This document shows, piece after piece, positions 42,419 through 50,820 of a stretch of DNA of 64,000 nucleotides (positions are counted from its first letter, which is position 1; each line of letters opens with the position of its first letter). The notes beneath the pieces are model-generated. The model was not told the DNA's origin. It saw nothing but the letters and a program-made list of their open reading frames with translations, and made no database searches. The stretch lies in NCBI RefSeq assembly GCF_001423295.1, contig NZ_LMNG01000034.1, forward strand, positions 55,290 through 119,289, written 5' to 3'. The stretch is from Methylobacterium sp. Leaf112. Lineage in GTDB: Bacteria; Pseudomonadota; Alphaproteobacteria; Rhizobiales; Beijerinckiaceae. The position numbers were made by a program, and so were the translations under genes.

Positions 42419-44995
42419 TTAGAAATCGACGGTTGCGGACAGGATGAACGTCCGGGGCGCGCCGACGGCCAGGAAGCCGCGCGCGGCGGAGGCCCAGTAC
42501 GAATCGTTGAGCAGGTTCTGGACGGTGGCCCGCATCACCACGGGCTTGCCGTTCACGCCCTCGAAGGCGTAGCGCAGGCCGGCATCGAACCGCGTCCAGT
42601 CCGGCACCGACTGGGTGTTGCTCTGATCGTAGAACATGCTGCTCGTGTAGATCGCCCGTCCGGTCAGGGTCAGGCCGGGCGCCAGCCACGGCGGCAGGTC
42701 GACCTCGCCGTAGAGGTTGAACGCCGTGTCGGGCACGCCGGGCACGGCCCGTCCGTCGAACTGGCGGCCCACGGTGTTGACGAGCTTGGCGTCGATGAGG
42801 GTCAGGCCGCCCAGCAGCCGCACGCCCGGGACGAGTTCGCCGAACACGTTGAACTCGATGCCGCGGTTGCGCTGCAGGCCGCTGACGGAGAACAGCCGCG
42901 TGGCCGGATCGGTGAACGCGCTCGGCTGCTCGATCTCGAACAGCGAGGTCGTGACCGAGACGGCGCCGAGATCATACTTCGCGCCGACCTCCTTCTGCCG
43001 GCTGACCACGGGGGCGAAGACCGCGTTGGAATTGATCGCCGTCACCGGGGCGGACGGCCCGGCATCGAGGGACTCGATGTAGTTTCCGTAGAACGACAGG
43101 TTCTCGAACGGCCGGACCACCAGGGCGATGGCGGGGCTGAACCGGCCCTCGCGGTACCCCGTCGCCGGCGTGCCCTGGGTCGGGCCCGGACGGGTGACGT
43201 AGCTGCGCAGGTCGATCTCCTGGAACCGTCCGCCCAGGGTCAGCAGGACGCGGTCGTCGCCGAGCGACAGGGTGTCGGCGATGGCGACGCTGCGGGCGTA
43301 GAGCTCCGAGAAGATCGGCTGCCGGTCGGAGCGGGGGAAGGCGATGGTCGGAACCGAGCCGAACGGCAGGTCGACGGGGTTGTAGATGTTGATCGGGTAG
43401 GCCGGCAGGGCGAAGGGCACGAAGCCGCGCGAGAAGTTCTTGTTGACGGCCTCGACGGCCGCGACGCTGAATTGGTGATTGATGAAGCCCGTCTGGAAGT
43501 TGGTGCGGACGCCCACCTCGCCGGTGAAGCCCTGCAGTTCCAGGGGCTGGATCGCGAGGGAGTTCGTCGCCAGCCCGGTCGGGCTCGTGACCCGATAGTT
43601 CGAGGTCAGGAAGTCCTCGTTGTAGCGGCTGAGGCCGCCGGCCGCGTAGATCGTCGTCTCGGGCAGCACGTCGTACTCGACCCGGCCGGCGGCCATGTTG
43701 TAGCGGCTGTCGTTGTACTCGAACGCGTTCGCGGTGTTGCGGCGGGCGTTCGGCGCCCGCGGCACGGGGATGCCGGGCGCCACCGCGTTGAACAGCGAGG
43801 TCGGCGCGGTGATGTTCTGCGTCGAGTGATTGAAGTCGAACGACGCGCGGAACCGGTCGTTGCGGTAGTCGATGCCGAGGGCCGCGACGCCGACCTCGAT
43901 GGCGTTCTTGTCCAGCGGCGTGTCGCCGTTGCGGTAGGCGCCGTTGAAGCGCACGCCCCATTCCTTGAAGGTGCCGAAGCGGCGCCCGAGGTCGAGATGC
44001 GTCCCGAACTGCGCGTCGCTGAAGTAGCTCGTGGTCACCCGCGTCAGCGGCTCGTCGTACGCGCGCTTCGGCACGAGGTTGATCGTGCCGCCGACGCGGC
44101 CGGTGCCGCCGCTGAGGAGCGCCGTCGGACCGAGTAGGACCTCGACGCGCTCCAGACCCTCGGTGAAGCTGCGGCGCGGGTTGGCGATGTAGAACAGCCC
44201 GTCGAAGGCGGTGTCGAGGTTGGTCACCGAGAAGCCGCGGATGAAGTACGAGTCGCGCTCGCTGTAGGGCGGCGCGTCGCTGCGGACGGACGGGTTGTTC
44301 AGGACGACGTCGGCGACGGAGCGCGCCTGCTGATCGTTGATCAGCTTCTCGGTGTATCCGGTGACGTTGAAGGGCGTCTTCTGGACGGAGCGGTTGCCGA
44401 GGAGTCCGACCCGCGTTCCGCTGCCGACCTGGCCGCCCGCATAGGGGACGGGCGGCTGGCCGACGGTTCCGGACCGGGGCGGCAGGCTCCTGGGCGCCCC
44501 GGGCGCCTGGGGCTGCCCCGCCACGTGCAGCTCCTCGAGGGCCACGGAGCCCGCCGCCTCGCCGCCGAGCTGAACGTAGCGCGGATTGACCAGGGTGATG
44601 GTGGAGGGACCCGCCGCGCGGAACGTCAGGCCGGTGCCCTTCAGGATGCGGCCGAGGCCGTCGAGGGGCTCGACCACGTCCTCGAGGCCGCCCGTGGTCA
44701 GCCGTGCGGTCAGGTCCGTGGCGTAGACGAGCTTCACCTTGGCCTGTTCGGTGAAGGCGACGAGGGCGGCTTCGAGGGGTCCCTTCGGGATCGTCAGGGC
44801 GACCCGCTCCACCGCTTGCGGGGCCGAAGCCTCGGAGGCCAGTGCGAGGATGCTCGCCGTCCGCGCCCGATCCGGCTGCGCCCGGCGCCCGTCCTGGGCC
44901 TGGACGGCCGCCGGCACCATCACCAGCATCGACACGCCGGCCAGGGCCGATCCGGCCAACCGCTCACCCGCAACACCACGCCCGCGCGTCGCCAT
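42419..44995 (-). CDS. TonB-dependent receptor with N-terminal signalling (STN) domain
   Basis: An 858-residue outer-membrane receptor of the FecA/FpvA kind. A signal peptide ends near residue 34 (VQAQDG). An STN domain occupies about 65-135 (VALTIPKGPLEAALVAFTEQ, LVYATDLTARL), followed by a plug (KTPFNVTGYTEKLINDQQAR, SYFIRGFSVTNLDTAFDGLF, RVEVLLGPTALLSGGTGRVG) and a long barrel. The STN domain contacts a FecR anti-sigma regulator in the periplasm, and fecR lies directly upstream. It is the presumed receptor for the metal-loaded product of the adjacent cluster. Confidence 0.93.
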   Translation of the reverse strand: MATRGRGVAGERLAGSALAGVSMLVMVPAAVQAQDGRRAQPDRARTASILALASEASAPQAVERVALTIPKGPLEAALVAFTEQAKVKLVYATDLTARLTTGGLEDVVEPLDGLGRILKGTGLTFRAAGPSTITLVNPRYVQLGGEAAGSVALEELHVAGQPQAPGAPRSLPPRSGTVGQPPVPYAGGQVGSGTRVGLLGNRSVQKTPFNVTGYTEKLINDQQARSVADVVLNNPSVRSDAPPYSERDSYFIRGFSVTNLDTAFDGLFYIANPRRSFTEGLERVEVLLGPTALLSGGTGRVGGTINLVPKRAYDEPLTRVTTSYFSDAQFGTHLDLGRRFGTFKEWGVRFNGAYRNGDTPLDKNAIEVGVAALGIDYRNDRFRASFDFNHSTQNITAPTSLFNAVAPGIPVPRAPNARRNTANAFEYNDSRYNMAAGRVEYDVLPETTIYAAGGLSRYNEDFLTSNYRVTSPTGLATNSLAIQPLELQGFTGEVGVRTNFQTGFINHQFSVAAVEAVNKNFSRGFVPFALPAYPINIYNPVDLPFGSVPTIAFPRSDRQPIFSELYARSVAIADTLSLGDDRVLLTLGGRFQEIDLRSYVTRPGPTQGTPATGYREGRFSPAIALVVRPFENLSFYGNYIESLDAGPSAPVTAINSNAVFAPVVSRQKEVGAKYDLGAVSVTTSLFEIEQPSAFTDPATRLFSVSGLQRNRGIEFNVFGELVPGVRLLGGLTLIDAKLVNTVGRQFDGRAVPGVPDTAFNLYGEVDLPPWLAPGLTLTGRAIYTSSMFYDQSNTQSVPDWTRFDAGLRYAFEGVNGKPVVMRATVQNLLNDSYWASAARGFLAVGAPRTFILSATVDF

Positions 44996-45105
44996 TCTCT
45001 GTCCGTCCCTCGCTCAGACGGAGACGGGCGCCTCGCGGCAGCCTGTCCCCACCGATTGAGATCAACGGAGCCGCGATCTCCTGACGTCCGGGAACGAACT
45101 TTCCT

Positions 45106-46080
45106 TCAGAATTTTCGAACGGGCGATCCGACGAGGACGAGGAAGGGCGACAGGCGGGTGATTCCCACGCCCATCGTCGCGGCGATCGAGTCCAGCGCCT
45201 CGTCGGTGTCGCGCGGGTCGAAGGCGCCGGTGACGCGCCGCTCGCCGGCGGCCGCATCGAGGAGCACGATGCGACCGTGGCGGTAGCGGTCGAGCTCGGC
45301 GAGGACGACGGAGAGCCGCTCGCCGGAGAAGCGCAGGCGGCCCTCCCGCCACGCCGTCGTCCGGGCCAGGTCCGCGCCCGTGACGGCGAGGGAGGCGCCC
45401 TCCGTGCGTCGGACCGCCTCGCCCGCCGAGACCCGCACGGGCCGCCCCGAGGTCGCGACGTCGACGCTGCCCTCGACGACGCCCATCTCGACGCCGCCCG
45501 TCTCGCCGCCGGCGCCGTCGGCCCGGACGAAGAAGCGGGTGCCGACGGCGCGGACGCTCAGGCCGTTGCCGCGCACGACGAACGGGCGCTGGGGATCGGA
45601 CACGACCTCGAAGAAGGCCTCGCCGCGCAGCAGCGCGACCCCGCGCTCCGTGGCGCCGAAGTGCAGGGCGACCGCCGTGTCGGTGTTGAGGTCGATTCGG
45701 CTGCCGTCGGCCAGGGTCGCGTGGACGATGTCGCCCACCCCGCTCCAGAGGTCGGCGCGGAGCCAGTCGACGAGGCCGAGCTGGAAGGCCAGGGCGGTGG
45801 TGAGGACGAGGGCGACGGCGACCCCGGTCAGCGTCTTGGTGGGCGGGCGGCGATGCCGTGGATCGGGCACACGGCCGAGCTTGCGCCACAGGGCATCCAG
45901 CTCGGCATAGGCCGCTTCATGGGCCGGATCGGCCGCGCACCAGGCCGCGAAGGCGTTCCGGTCCCGGTCCGTGGCGTCGGGCGAGGCGAGGCGCGCGACC
46001 CAGCCGGCGGCGGCCTCGTAGACCGGATCGTCCCCCTCCGCCGCATGCGCGTCGGTGTCGTCGCCGCTGGCCACAGCCAT
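45106..46080 (-). CDS. FecR family anti-sigma/transmembrane regulator
   Basis: A 324-residue protein. The cytoplasmic DUF4880 start (AAAGWVARLASPDATDRDRN, FAAWCAADPAHEAAYAELDA) is followed by one membrane helix near residues 83-100 (TKTLTGVAVALVLTTALAFQ) and a periplasmic FecR domain (GVGDIVHATLADGSRIDLNT, GVALLRGEAFFEVVSDPQRP). It ends with an STN-like DUF4974 module (ERRVTGAFDPRDTDEALDSI). It relays receptor occupancy to FecI. It lies between fecI and the receptor gene. Confidence 0.92.
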   Translation of the reverse strand: MAVASGDDTDAHAAEGDDPVYEAAAGWVARLASPDATDRDRNAFAAWCAADPAHEAAYAELDALWRKLGRVPDPRHRRPPTKTLTGVAVALVLTTALAFQLGLVDWLRADLWSGVGDIVHATLADGSRIDLNTDTAVALHFGATERGVALLRGEAFFEVVSDPQRPFVVRGNGLSVRAVGTRFFVRADGAGGETGGVEMGVVEGSVDVATSGRPVRVSAGEAVRRTEGASLAVTGADLARTTAWREGRLRFSGERLSVVLAELDRYRHGRIVLLDAAAGERRVTGAFDPRDTDEALDSIAATMGVGITRLSPFLVLVGSPVRKF

Positions 46081-46206
46081 GCTCCATCCGGAATCACCGA
46101 GCCCGGACGGCCCAGCCCCATGCTCCTACACCCTCAGATCAACGAACCGGCAAGATCCTGACGTCGCCCCACGAACAAGAGCCGCGCCACGAACAGGAGA
46201 CAGGCC

Positions 46207-46716
46207 TCACACCCAATCGTGGCAGCACCGGCGACAGTGCAGGAGCGCCTTGATGAGGTGCTTCTCGACCATGTTCCGGCTGATGCCCAGGCGGGCGGCG
46301 ACGTCGCCGTTCGAGAGGTTCTCGAACCGGACGAGGAGGAACACCTCGCGGCATCGGGGCGGCAGCGCGTCGATGGCGGCGGCCAGCCGTCTAAGCTCCT
46401 GCCGTGCGATCACCTGGCGTTCCGGCAGGGCATACCCGTCCGCGATCTCCGCGAGGTCCATGTCCGTCATGGTGCGGAACAGGGTGCCTTCGAGGCGCTG
46501 CCGGTTGCGCATCCGCAGGGCGACGTTGTTGGCGACCTGGAAGAGGAAGGCCGAGGGGTGTTCGATCGGCGTGTGGGACAGCGCGCCCAGCATCCGCAGG
46601 TAGGTTTCCTGGTGGGCGTCGGCGGCGGCGTCGGCGCTGCCGAGCAGACGCATCAGGAAGCGCCGAAGCCTGACGCCTTCGCTCCGATGCAGCGCCTCGA
46701 TCGATGTCGACTGCAT
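46207..46716 (-). CDS. FecI-type ECF sigma factor
   Basis: A 169-residue sigma factor. Region 2 is RLRRFLMRLLGSADAAADAH / QETYLRMLGAL with SAFLFQVANNVALRMRNRQR. Region 4 is AAIDALPPRCREVFLLVRFE / LSNGDVAARLGISRNMVEKH. The ENLSN...ISRNMVEKHL wording is typical of iron-starvation sigma factors. It would transcribe the receptor gene when FecR signals. ATG 46716 is preferred to the TTG at 46734. Confidence 0.92.
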   Translation of the reverse strand: MQSTSIEALHRSEGVRLRRFLMRLLGSADAAADAHQETYLRMLGALSHTPIEHPSAFLFQVANNVALRMRNRQRLEGTLFRTMTDMDLAEIADGYALPERQVIARQELRRLAAAIDALPPRCREVFLLVRFENLSNGDVAARLGISRNMVEKHLIKALLHCRRCCHDWV

Positions 46717-46817
46717 GCTTGGCCCCCGCTCCAATCACTCCTCGATCATCGCGACATCGCGGAATCTCGATCGGTCGGAGAAAGCAGTCAATCGGAAATT
46801 ATGCAAGCATCTCAGTA

Positions 46818-46836
46818 CTTTAGATGAGCTCTAAAG
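46818..46836. promoter_or_regulatory. Dyad upstream of fecI
   Basis: CTTTAGA and TCTAAAG arms with a five-base spacer, about 100 bases upstream of the sigma-factor start in an AT-rich patch. Likely an operator for a metal-responsive repressor of fecI. It does not share a core with the dyad at 40529. The rest of 46717-47031 shows no gene. Confidence 0.4.
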
Positions 46837-47031
46837 ATGACGGCGCCGCGCCGCCGCAACGTCTTGTATTTCTATCGGAAACGGCCCCGTAACCGGCCGG
46901 GGCTCCCCAGCAACGGCAAGGCGGGCCTCGGGGGAATGCCCATGCCTGTTGTGCACAGAGCACATGCCGCCACCTTATGAGCTCCGACCACGCCATCGGT
47001 TTCTCGCGGCCGCTTCCGAATCACGCGGGGA

Positions 47032-47820
47032 TCACGCGGCGGACGCGTAGCGCGGCGCCGGGTGAACCTGCGCGAATCCCGGGATCATCGCCAGCCGGGC
47101 GGCCTGGAAGGCGTCCCACTGCCCGGCGTCGTGAAGCGGCGGGATCGTCACGGACTCGCGGCGGTCGAACCCCGCGAGGGCGGCGTCGACGAGGTCGCCG
47201 ACCTCCATCATCGGCGGCAGCGCGGCGGGATCGACCCCCGACCGGCTCCACAGCTCCGTGCGGGTGGCCGATGGCAGCACGGCCTGCACGTACACGCCCT
47301 TGGGGGACAGCTCGTGGCTCAGGCCCTGGGACAGGAACAGGACGAAGGCCTTGGTCGCGCCGTAGACCGACATGCCGAATTCCGGGACCAGCCCGACCAC
47401 GGAGCCGATGTTGACGATGGCGCCCGCGCCGGCCCCGGCGAAGCGGGGTGCCACCGCGCTGGCGAGCCGGACCAGCGCCGTCGTGTTGAGGGTCACGAGG
47501 CGCTCGACGTCGTCGGTGGCCTGCTCGACGAAGCCACCGCCGACGTTGGCGCCGGCATTGTTGACGAGGATGCCGATGCCGTCGTCGTCGCGCAGCCGCG
47601 TCTCGACGGCCCGGATCTGGTCCGGCGCCGTGAGGTCGGCCGGAAGCACGTCGACGGCGACGCCGTAGTCACGGCGGAGACGGTCGGCGAGCTCGTCCAT
47701 CCGTGCCTTGTCGCGGGCGACCAGCACGAGGCCGTGGCCGCGCCGGGCGAAGCGGTCGGCATAGGTCGCGCCGATGCCGGTCGAGGCGCCGGTGATGAGA
47801 ACCGAACTCTGGGTGGCCAT
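47032..47820 (-). CDS. SDR family NAD(P)-dependent oxidoreductase
   Basis: A 262-residue classical short-chain dehydrogenase. Cofactor motif ITGASTGIGATYADRF (TGxxxGIG), NNAG in ILVNNAGANVGG, catalytic Ser in IVNIGSVVGLV and YxxxK in SVYGATKAFVL. Substrate unknown. It is divergent to a TetR regulator, with two palindromes in the shared intergenic region, the standard layout of a repressor and its target. Confidence 0.93.
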   Translation of the reverse strand: MATQSSVLITGASTGIGATYADRFARRGHGLVLVARDKARMDELADRLRRDYGVAVDVLPADLTAPDQIRAVETRLRDDDGIGILVNNAGANVGGGFVEQATDDVERLVTLNTTALVRLASAVAPRFAGAGAGAIVNIGSVVGLVPEFGMSVYGATKAFVLFLSQGLSHELSPKGVYVQAVLPSATRTELWSRSGVDPAALPPMMEVGDLVDAALAGFDRRESVTIPPLHDAGQWDAFQAARLAMIPGFAQVHPAPRYASAA

Positions 47821-47847
47821 GGGATTCGCCCCTGCGTGTCTGATGAG

Positions 47848-47871
47848 CAATCATGATGATCATCATGATTG
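47848..47871. promoter_or_regulatory. Perfect 24-bp palindrome, candidate TetR operator 1
   Basis: The half-site is CAATCATGATGA followed immediately by its reverse complement. It sits 28 bases upstream of the SDR start, so binding would block SDR transcription. Confidence 0.75.
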
Positions 47872-47878
47872 ATCTCAA

Positions 47879-47896
47879 ATATGATCGCGATCATAT
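47879..47896. promoter_or_regulatory. Perfect 18-bp palindrome, candidate TetR operator 2
   Basis: The half-site ATATGATCG is followed by CGATCATAT. It lies 34 bases upstream of the TetR start and 7 bases from the first palindrome. Both share an ATGATC/GATCAT core, so one dimeric repressor could bind both and control both promoters. Confidence 0.7.
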
Positions 47897-47929
47897 GAGT
47901 GTCAACGGGGTCGATGGGGAATTTTCGAG

Positions 47930-48469
47930 ATGCGTGTCACGCAGGAGCAGATGCGGGAGAACCGCCGCCGCATCCTGGCGGCGGCGAGCCGTCTTTATCG
48001 CGACAAGGGGTATGACGCCGTCGGCGTCGCCGAGGTGATGAAGGCCGCGGGCCTCACCCATGGCGGCTTCTACGGACACTTCGCCTCGAAGGAGGACCTG
48101 ATGGCGCAGGCCATCGCGCAGGCGGCGACCGAGGTCGCGGGCAGGGGCGGGGACCTGCCGGCGTTCGTGGCGACGTATCTCTCGCCCGCGCATCGGGACG
48201 ACGCGGCGGACGGGTGCCCGATGGCGGCCCTGGCCGCCGACGTTCGTCACCGGCCGGCGGCAGCGCGGGCCGCCATGACGACGGGCATCCGCGCACAGAT
48301 CGACCGCCTGACCGAGGCGGTCCCCGACGCCGCCGACCGCCGCCGCGAGGCCATCGGCACCTACGCGGCTCTGATCGGCGCCCTGATCCTTGCGCGTGCG
48401 GTCGACGATCCCGCGCTCTCGGACGAGATCCTCGACGAGACACGCGCCTGGATGGCGTCCGACGCGTGA
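47930..48469 (+). CDS. TetR/AcrR family transcriptional regulator
   Basis: A 179-residue repressor. HTH region: RRRILAAASRLYRDKGYDAV, GVAEVMKAAGLTHGGFYGHF, ASKEDLMAQAI. The LTHGGFYGHF variant and CPMAAL segment (residue ~97) are typical of the subgroup that controls neighbouring oxidoreductases in response to electrophiles. Divergent to the SDR gene. Confidence 0.93.
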   Translation: MRVTQEQMRENRRRILAAASRLYRDKGYDAVGVAEVMKAAGLTHGGFYGHFASKEDLMAQAIAQAATEVAGRGGDLPAFVATYLSPAHRDDAADGCPMAALAADVRHRPAAARAAMTTGIRAQIDRLTEAVPDAADRRREAIGTYAALIGALILARAVDDPALSDEILDETRAWMASDA

Positions 48470-48591
48470 GGCCCGTGTCCTGCGGCGGTTGACCTGGCCT
48501 CCGTCCGTGATCCGCAGGGGCCGAACGCGCTTGTCCGCTCCCCGGACACGGGCCTCGACCACCGGACAGGCGCTCCCGTCGCCCGAACGGA

Positions 48592-48651
48592 GGTCGCCCG
48601 GCAGAAGGTCGCCCGGCAGAAGGTCGCCCGGCAGAAGGTCGCCCGGCAAGA
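48592..48651. repeat. 15-bp tandem repeat, four units
   Basis: GGTCGCCCGGCAGAA is repeated exactly three times and followed by a partial fourth copy (GGTCGCCCGGCAAG). It lies between the TetR gene and the 3' end of the decayed oxidoreductase gene. There are no spacers, so it is not a CRISPR array. Confidence 0.9.
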
Positions 48652-48667
48652 GGGTGGCACCGGCGGA

Positions 48668-49182
48668 TCATCCCGCGAGGGCGGTGGCGATGACCGAAGC
48701 GGGTGAGGTGGTCGGGCGCCCGATGAGACCGCTCAGCTGATGGCCTGCATCGAACAGGCCCCCTTTTTGGTGCTCCCGCATCGGAGTCCGCCAGGAGGCC
48801 GGCGAACGCTTCGTGGAGCCCCGCACCGATCAGGGCGACCGCGAACTCCCCCTCCGACAGGGTCCGGTAGCCGACCGGCTCGCCCGACGCCTGCGCTACG
48901 AGGTCCGCGAAGTCCGCCAGCGTGTAGGCCTCGTCTCGGCCAACTCGTAGATGCGGCCGCTCTGAGCGGTCTCCGACGCCAGCACGGCGCTGGCCGCCGC
49001 GGCGTAATCCGCGCGCACCGCCGAGGCGACCCGGCCTTCCCCGGCGGCGCCCAGGAAGACCCCATGCGCCAGCGCGGCCGGGATCGAGGCCGCATAGTTC
49101 TCGGTGTACCATCCATTGCGCAGCAGCACGTGCGGCACGCCCGACGCGGCTTCGGTCGCGCGGTGCTCCTCCGCCAGACCAA
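48668..49182 (-). pseudogene. Decayed NmrA/QorB-like NAD(P)H-binding oxidoreductase
   Basis: Three frames in succession encode one protein: GLAEEHRATEAASGVPHVLL, RNGWYTENYAASIPAALAHG and SGRIYELA. After a shift near 48938 comes DEAYTLADFADLVAQASGEP. After a second shift in the C5T5 run near 48760 comes LFDAGHQLSGLIGRPTTSPA. Together they form the C-terminal half of a QorB (YtfG)-type quinone reductase. The N-terminal NAD-binding half with GATG is absent; similarity stops at about 49182, where a hxlR-like fragment follows. Clearly non-functional. Confidence 0.8.
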
Positions 49183-49204
49183 GGGGCGACGTACAAGGGG
49201 CGAC

Positions 49205-49442
49205 GTATCGGCCCGGAGGACGCTCGTATAGGCAATGCCTGGGTCACCTGGAACGCGATGGGTTCATCACGCGCCACGTGTACCCGACCAGCCCTCCGAG
49301 CTTTGAGTATCGCTTGGCCGAGCTGGGTCGCTCCTTCCTCGTTCCCTTGGACATGCCGGTGGATTGGGCCGAGGACAGCCACCGACGCGTTCGGGAGGCG
49401 CGGCGCCTCTACGATGACGTCGAAGGGTCCGGCCCCGCCTGA
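49205..49442 (+). pseudogene. 5'-truncated HxlR-family regulator
   Basis: The readable part, LGHLERDGFITRHVYPTSPP, SFEYRLAELGRSFLVPLDMP, VDWAEDSHRRVREARRLYDD, is the wing and C-terminus of an HxlR/YtfH-type DNA-binding protein. The first ~40-50 residues, including most of the HTH, are missing. The frame is open upstream to an ATG at 49104, but that sequence is antisense to the QorB remnant. YtfG and YtfH are divergent neighbours in other bacteria, so this pair appears to have lost both 5' ends in one deletion. Confidence 0.75.
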
Positions 49443-49573
49443 ACCGGTCGATCCGGACCGCGACGCGGCCGAGGCGAATGGATAAGGGCGTCCGGAACGC
49501 CACGTTCCATGCTCGGGAGAGCGGCCCTGGGGGCGGGAGTCCGGGGTGGAAGTCCCAGGGTTGAAGTCCCGGA

Positions 49574-50194
49574 TCAGGGACCGGCCTTGGACGTGGCGAC
49601 GAGGTCCACGTCGACCCCGACCTCCAGGGCCACCCATTGTCCCGACGCCCACGCACCCTGCCCGACGCCGAATGCCGTGCGGACGAGGCCGACATGCCCG
49701 GTGGCGCGGGCCTGGTCCTCCGCGAGCGCAAGCCGGAACGGAAGCGTGAGCGGGCGGCTCGTGCCCCGGATGGTCAAGGTTCCGACCGCCTCGTAGTCGC
49801 CGCCGCCCTTGTCGACGAAGCCCGTGGCCTCGAAGCGCGCCTGGCGCGCCGCCTTCACGTCGAACCAGTCCTGCTGCGGCAGGGCCGTGTCGCGCTGGAC
49901 GTCTCCTGTGCGCGCGCTCGCCAGATCGATGAGGACCGTGGCGTGCCCGGCCTCCGGCTTGGCGGGATCGAACGTCACCGTCGCGTCGAAGCGCTCGAAG
50001 CGTCCCGAGAACGGGGCGCCGACCTGGACGCCCGAGAACCGGATCGCGCTCTTCGCCGGATCGATCACCCATTCGGCGGCGGCGGCCGGCGAGGCGGCCC
50101 CCAACAGAGTGCCCAAGAGTGTGCCCAGCAAGGGGGCTCTCCGGAGCGCCAACCGCGCGTGGGCGACGCGGAAGCGGAAGGCAGGCGTGGTCAT
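49574..50194 (-). CDS. YceI family periplasmic protein (copy 1)
   Basis: A 206-residue protein with a signal peptide ending near residue 40 (AAAAEW) and the YceI lipocalin-like beta barrel (WVIDPAKSAIRFSGVQVGAP, FSGRFERFDATVTFDPAKPE, IRGTSRPLTLPFRLAL). YceI proteins bind polyisoprenoid or amide lipids and often accompany cytochrome b561. Its ATG overlaps the cytochrome stop by four bases. Third gene of the operon. Confidence 0.9.
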   Translation of the reverse strand: MTTPAFRFRVAHARLALRRAPLLGTLLGTLLGAASPAAAAEWVIDPAKSAIRFSGVQVGAPFSGRFERFDATVTFDPAKPEAGHATVLIDLASARTGDVQRDTALPQQDWFDVKAARQARFEATGFVDKGGGDYEAVGTLTIRGTSRPLTLPFRLALAEDQARATGHVGLVRTAFGVGQGAWASGQWVALEVGVDVDLVATSKAGP

Positions 50195-50799
50195 CGGATC
50201 GCTTCCGTGTGCTCGGAGGATGTCGGGGGGCGGCCAGCGGGCAGCATGCGGCGCAGGCTGTCGTCGCGAAGGATGAGGTGGTGACGCAGTGCGGCCGCCA
50301 CGTGCAGCGCGAGCAGCGCCGTGAGCAGCCACGCCCCGTAGGCGTGAACCCGCTTCGCGACCTCCTCGGCCGCAGCTGCATCCGTGAGGAACGCCGCCAG
50401 GGGCAGGTGTGGCCAGGGCACGAGGCCGTACAGCACCGTGGGGATCTGGAACGGCGAGAGCGACACGATCGCCCAGCCGGTCAAGGGCAGGCCGACGAGC
50501 AGGAGATAGAGCAGGCCGTGCACCGCGCCGGCCGCCCGGCGTGCGGGAGCCGGCATTCCGACCGGGTGCCGGGGCGGCCGATGGAAGGCGCGCCACGCGA
50601 GACGGAGCGTCGTCAGGGCCAGGACCGTGATCCCGACGGACTTGTGCCACTGGTAGAGCTGGAACTGGCGCATCGGCGCCAGCCCAGCATGGGTCATGAC
50701 CAGGCCGATGCCGATGAGGGCGAGCACGCAGAAGGCGCTCGTCCAGTGCAGCAGGATGGCCACGACGGTGTAGCGCCGCGCGGGCGGGCCGGGTCCCAT
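50191..50799 (-). CDS. Cytochrome b561 family protein
   Basis: A 202-residue four-helix membrane protein. Haem-ligand histidines lie in VVAILLHWTSAFCVLALIGI, QLYQWHKSVGITVLALTTLR, VHGLLYLLLVGLPLTGWAIV and HAYGAWLLTALLALHVAAAL. It probably passes electrons between quinol or superoxide and a periplasmic partner. It sits between two YceI genes in one operon. Confidence 0.92.
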   Translation of the reverse strand: MGPGPPARRYTVVAILLHWTSAFCVLALIGIGLVMTHAGLAPMRQFQLYQWHKSVGITVLALTTLRLAWRAFHRPPRHPVGMPAPARRAAGAVHGLLYLLLVGLPLTGWAIVSLSPFQIPTVLYGLVPWPHLPLAAFLTDAAAAEEVAKRVHAYGAWLLTALLALHVAAALRHHLILRDDSLRRMLPAGRPPTSSEHTEAIR

Positions 50800-50820
50800 G
50801 GCCCTCCTCCTCCCTCGGGC

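Noticed and set aside
42419..44995. The STN receptor as a plain ferric-citrate receptor
   Set aside because: The FecA-like signalling domain only shows coupling to FecR. The adjacent biosynthetic genes point to the self-made metallophore as ligand, so no citrate name was given.
48592..48651. Possible CRISPR array
   Set aside because: The 15-base units are back to back with no spacers, and no cas genes are present.
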